A DNA stretch of 64,000 bases. Source: Apostichopus japonicus. Taxonomy: Eukaryota; Echinodermata; Holothuroidea; Aspidochirotida; Stichopodidae. A model generated the notes under the pieces. It was not told the DNA's origin. It made no database searches and was given only the letters and a program-made list of their open reading frames with translations. The stretch spans positions 24,342,077 to 24,406,076 of the forward strand of contig NC_092582.1 of the NCBI RefSeq assembly GCF_037975245.1. The letters are read 5' to 3'. Below are positions 61,301 through 64,000 of this stretch, in pieces (position 1 is the stretch's first letter; every line of letters starts with the position of its first letter). The translations under genes and the position numbers were made by a program.

Positions 61301-62740
61301 CGGAACGATGGTAAAACCTGATCATGTTTAGTTAACGTACGGATGAAAATAATTTAACATTTAACGACACTTTAAGTAGCATGGTTGTGTGTAAATTTGT
61401 AACTTCAATCTTCCCGACCAAGCCATGTTAGGTTAGCTCCTATGATAATACTATCAATATAACTAACCATGTGACTGTGGCTGTCAACCTGCTGATAAGA
61501 AAGAAACTGTTTGGACCAATAATACACGATAAAATACATGTGTGTTATTTAACACACAAATTCAGTGTTATCGATTTCTTCTTCAATTACAAGCCCTCTA
61601 TCTGCATACATCATTACATCGTTTAATGATATCTAAATTTACCTGAATTTACTCTTAAGCAAACGTAATACTTTACACATCTGTGATGATAAGAAAATGT
61701 TTTTCTCTTTATATACCTTAAAGCAGTTGTATTTCTACTTATCAAGAATGCTACCAAAACCTTCAGACTATTCAAAATTAGATTGTTATTAATCAAATTA
61801 GTGCATCTTGTTTTTAATCGGTTCATGGGAGTTATTAATAAAGTAAACCCATATAGTTTTTTTTATTTAGATTTAATCCTTTGAAGAACTAAAGATGAAC
61901 TGGAAACATCCAATCTTTAATTTACTGTTTGTTCGAATTAAACGAACAATTTTACTACGGTATTCCTGAAGCAAATTACAGATTTACTCAAATTCAACCT
62001 AAATATTTGTTATAAATATACAAATAATAATCTACTTAGCCTAAAACGAAAAAGTCCAACTTTACAGACTAGCATTCAATCTAACAATACACTTAACAAA
62101 TGGTGCATTCAAAGTTAACCATCAGTTACCTGCAGTGATCGCTGCACAGTTCATCGCTGCACTGCTCATTTATCTGTGAGCAAAGCGTACGAGCGCCCTC
62201 TAAAACAATAAAGTTTGCATCACCCAGGAGAAGGACACAACTATCTTCTGATCATAATAAAGGTATAGTAAGATGAAGACTGTGGAATACGGTCAGGATA
62301 ATCAGAGTGAGGTTGTAGGATTATTTAGATCATCCATGTTTATTTTAGATTAGAAGGGCCGCCCTGACGTTCGTTAGTTGTTGATGTTTACAATAATTAA
62401 TATTCAAAGAACATAATGATATAGATATTAAACATCAAGAGAAACAAAGGTGGAATCAGAGTAATGTACAGCTTACTACCGTAAAAGCTCTTGCCATTCA
62501 TCGGAAGAGGGGCGAAGGTGGGGGGGGGGGAGATTTTGCTCGTTTTTATAACCGATTTGGTTTGATTTATAGGTTGTGAATACAACTATATTTACAGACT
62601 AACTGTTTAATACGTTAGATTGAATGATACAGTTATACCAGGAGTACAAGGACAAAATTGTGTTTATTTTCAGAATAAAAAAAAAAAACAGGACGACGAT
62701 AGAGATATTGCTCGTTATGGATATATGGCCTATATGTATA
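58358..62740. other. Downstream DNA, no gene recognised
   Basis: AT-rich. 58000-58120 and 59065-59170 share short similar blocks (GATAATGTTCTGTA-ATTTA), suggesting an old duplication. A possible isolated exon at 59670-59700 after CCTGCGTCTAG has no coding support. Confidence 0.35.
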
Positions 62741-62749
62741 CAAATAATT

Positions 62750-62960
62750 TTCCAGGTTAATCGGTCCAATTATCGGTCGAAAAAACTTCATTGACAATGA
62801 TAAATTTTGATTATTACCGGTAACCGAATTATCGGTCTGATTTATAACCCGATAATCCAATATTATTGCCGGTAAGCTTTCATTTTCAGTTGAGGCTAGA
62901 GTACCGGTAAAAACAAGACCGGTATCGAGGGATAATCCAAGTTTTCCGACAGAATAAACT
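62750..62960. repeat. Degenerate repeat rich in ATCGGTC and ACCGGTA
   Basis: Repeated AATCGGTCCAATTATCGGTC, ACCGGTAACCGAATTATCGG and ACCGGTA motifs resemble the ends of old hAT-type elements. The 135-codon minus frame at 62633-63040 runs through it and is not called as a gene. Confidence 0.4.
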
Positions 62961-64000
62961 ATAATACATAATTTAGTTGTTATATTGAGCGGTGGGTCAC
63001 ACACGTGATTCAGGAATACTCTCGACATTCGAGGAAACATCCGGTTTGATTAACATAACAATACGCGTCAAACCCCATTCTTTATACAAAGACGAAATGA
63101 ATGAGAAGAAAACCTCGGGTGGCTTTGTGAACATTCCAGGCACCGATGTTCTGTAATTAGTTCTACAGTATTGTGTTAATGATAGCTTGAATAGGCTTGT
63201 TTCTCGTGCATCAAATCCAACGTAAGCAATTGAACGTACAGGGACTGCAGGTGATAGTGTAACCGTTTAGTGAAATATTTTCCTCATATACATCAAATTA
63301 AAGACAGTGCAATCTTCTTATAGTGCGATCTACATGTATGGAAATGTTTGTGCAAATTATTGTCGTTGGATCAATATGCCAGAATTTTTACCTTGTGATT
63401 CTTTCGCGATGATTTCTATATTCCAGATGGATGTAGGCTATATGCTACCATGAATTAATGATCAATATTGTATTCAGAGACCTACATCTTTTCGTGGGCT
63501 GAGAAGATGATTCCTTGTGGAGGATTAAGTTTGTTGAGAGGATCGGTTTGGTTTTATACCGGGATAAACTTTTAACTATATAACATAACGATAGTTCCTA
63601 TGAAATTTTACTTTCCTGACTTCTTGAAACTTCTTGGAGATCAAGAGATATTAGATTTCAAAGTATTGTCCCGTTGACCCCTCGTCATCTCATGTGAGTA
63701 CACATTCCAATGAAATTCTTTGTTAATATTAATAAACTGGAATAAACGGTACTAGGTTAAACACGAACAAACAAGTTACTTCTCAAAGACCAGTATAGCA
63801 CAACCCACACTTAGTTAACAACAACGTTACACTCAAATATTGGCAAACTAGGCCTGCAGTAGCTGGTTAATGTCTTAAAGGATAGAGGGTAAATTTCAAT
63901 CGCCTTTACTGAAATTTCGATCGAAAGGGAAACAAACATATAGGCTACCGCTGATACTGCCTTTCCTTTTTTTGTTTTCGAAATGTATTGGAAAATTACA
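62961..64000. other. Right edge, nothing recognised
   Basis: No gene, array or element end that I can support. Confidence 0.35.

Noticed and set aside
62633-63040. 135-codon minus-strand frame
   Set aside because: It crosses a degenerate ACCGGTA/ATCGGTC repeat, shows no domain, and has ordinary AT-rich composition.

Overview
This window is eukaryotic, intron-rich, AT-rich animal DNA. No bacterial-type operon is present, and most of the sequence is intron and repeat. One gene can be followed by splice logic. It is the 3' end of a leucine-rich-repeat gene on the + strand, with coding exons at 11816-11983, 31301-31377, 37419-37480, 48600-48635 and 53160-53222 (stop TAA). A probable 3'UTR exon at 53717 ends near an AATAAA at 54058. 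Every junction has GT-AG borders and the phases agree from exon to exon, giving about 134 C-terminal residues spread over 42 kb. The LRR style (two 28-residue RI-like repeats in one 168-nt exon, then a short tail) resembles the large NLR-like (NACHT/LRR) families of marine deuterostomes. An echinoderm, perhaps a sea cucumber or sea urchin relative, is my best guess. That is inference from family style and repeat types, not a species identification.

Layout. 0.3-5.1 kb: a 4.8-kb element with long inverted ends, many AGACTGA/TCAGTCT subterminal motifs and remnants of a minus-strand SAMD3-like gene. 5.8-7.2 kb: a truncated repeat split by a 752-bp hAT-like insertion with a perfect 8-bp target duplication. 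7.2-13.5 kb: AT-rich DNA carrying the LRR exon, with a sharp reversal of strand composition at the exon. 13.5-30.2 kb (intron 1): a dense transposon region. It holds two ~2-kb hAT-like elements in opposite orientation, each with a 5-bp target duplication, a foldback-type element with tandem-repeat arms, SINE pieces, two opposed CCGGACAAATACC arrays, and a decayed ISL2EU-type transposon with transposase and YqaJ-nuclease remnants. 31-53 kb: the remaining exons, separated by introns with a 1.04-kb hAT element, other TIR elements, diverged duplications and a 50-copy 21-bp array. 53-64 kb: 3'UTR and downstream DNA with small tandem arrays and old repeats.

Two window-wide patterns are not explained by the gene or the transposons. 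The palindrome TGACGTCA (CRE/ATF type) occurs 17 times, 16 of them between 31.3 and 61.0 kb. There are also more than two dozen runs of nine or more G or C. Apart from the transposon remnants, nearly all other open frames look like by-products of repeats.
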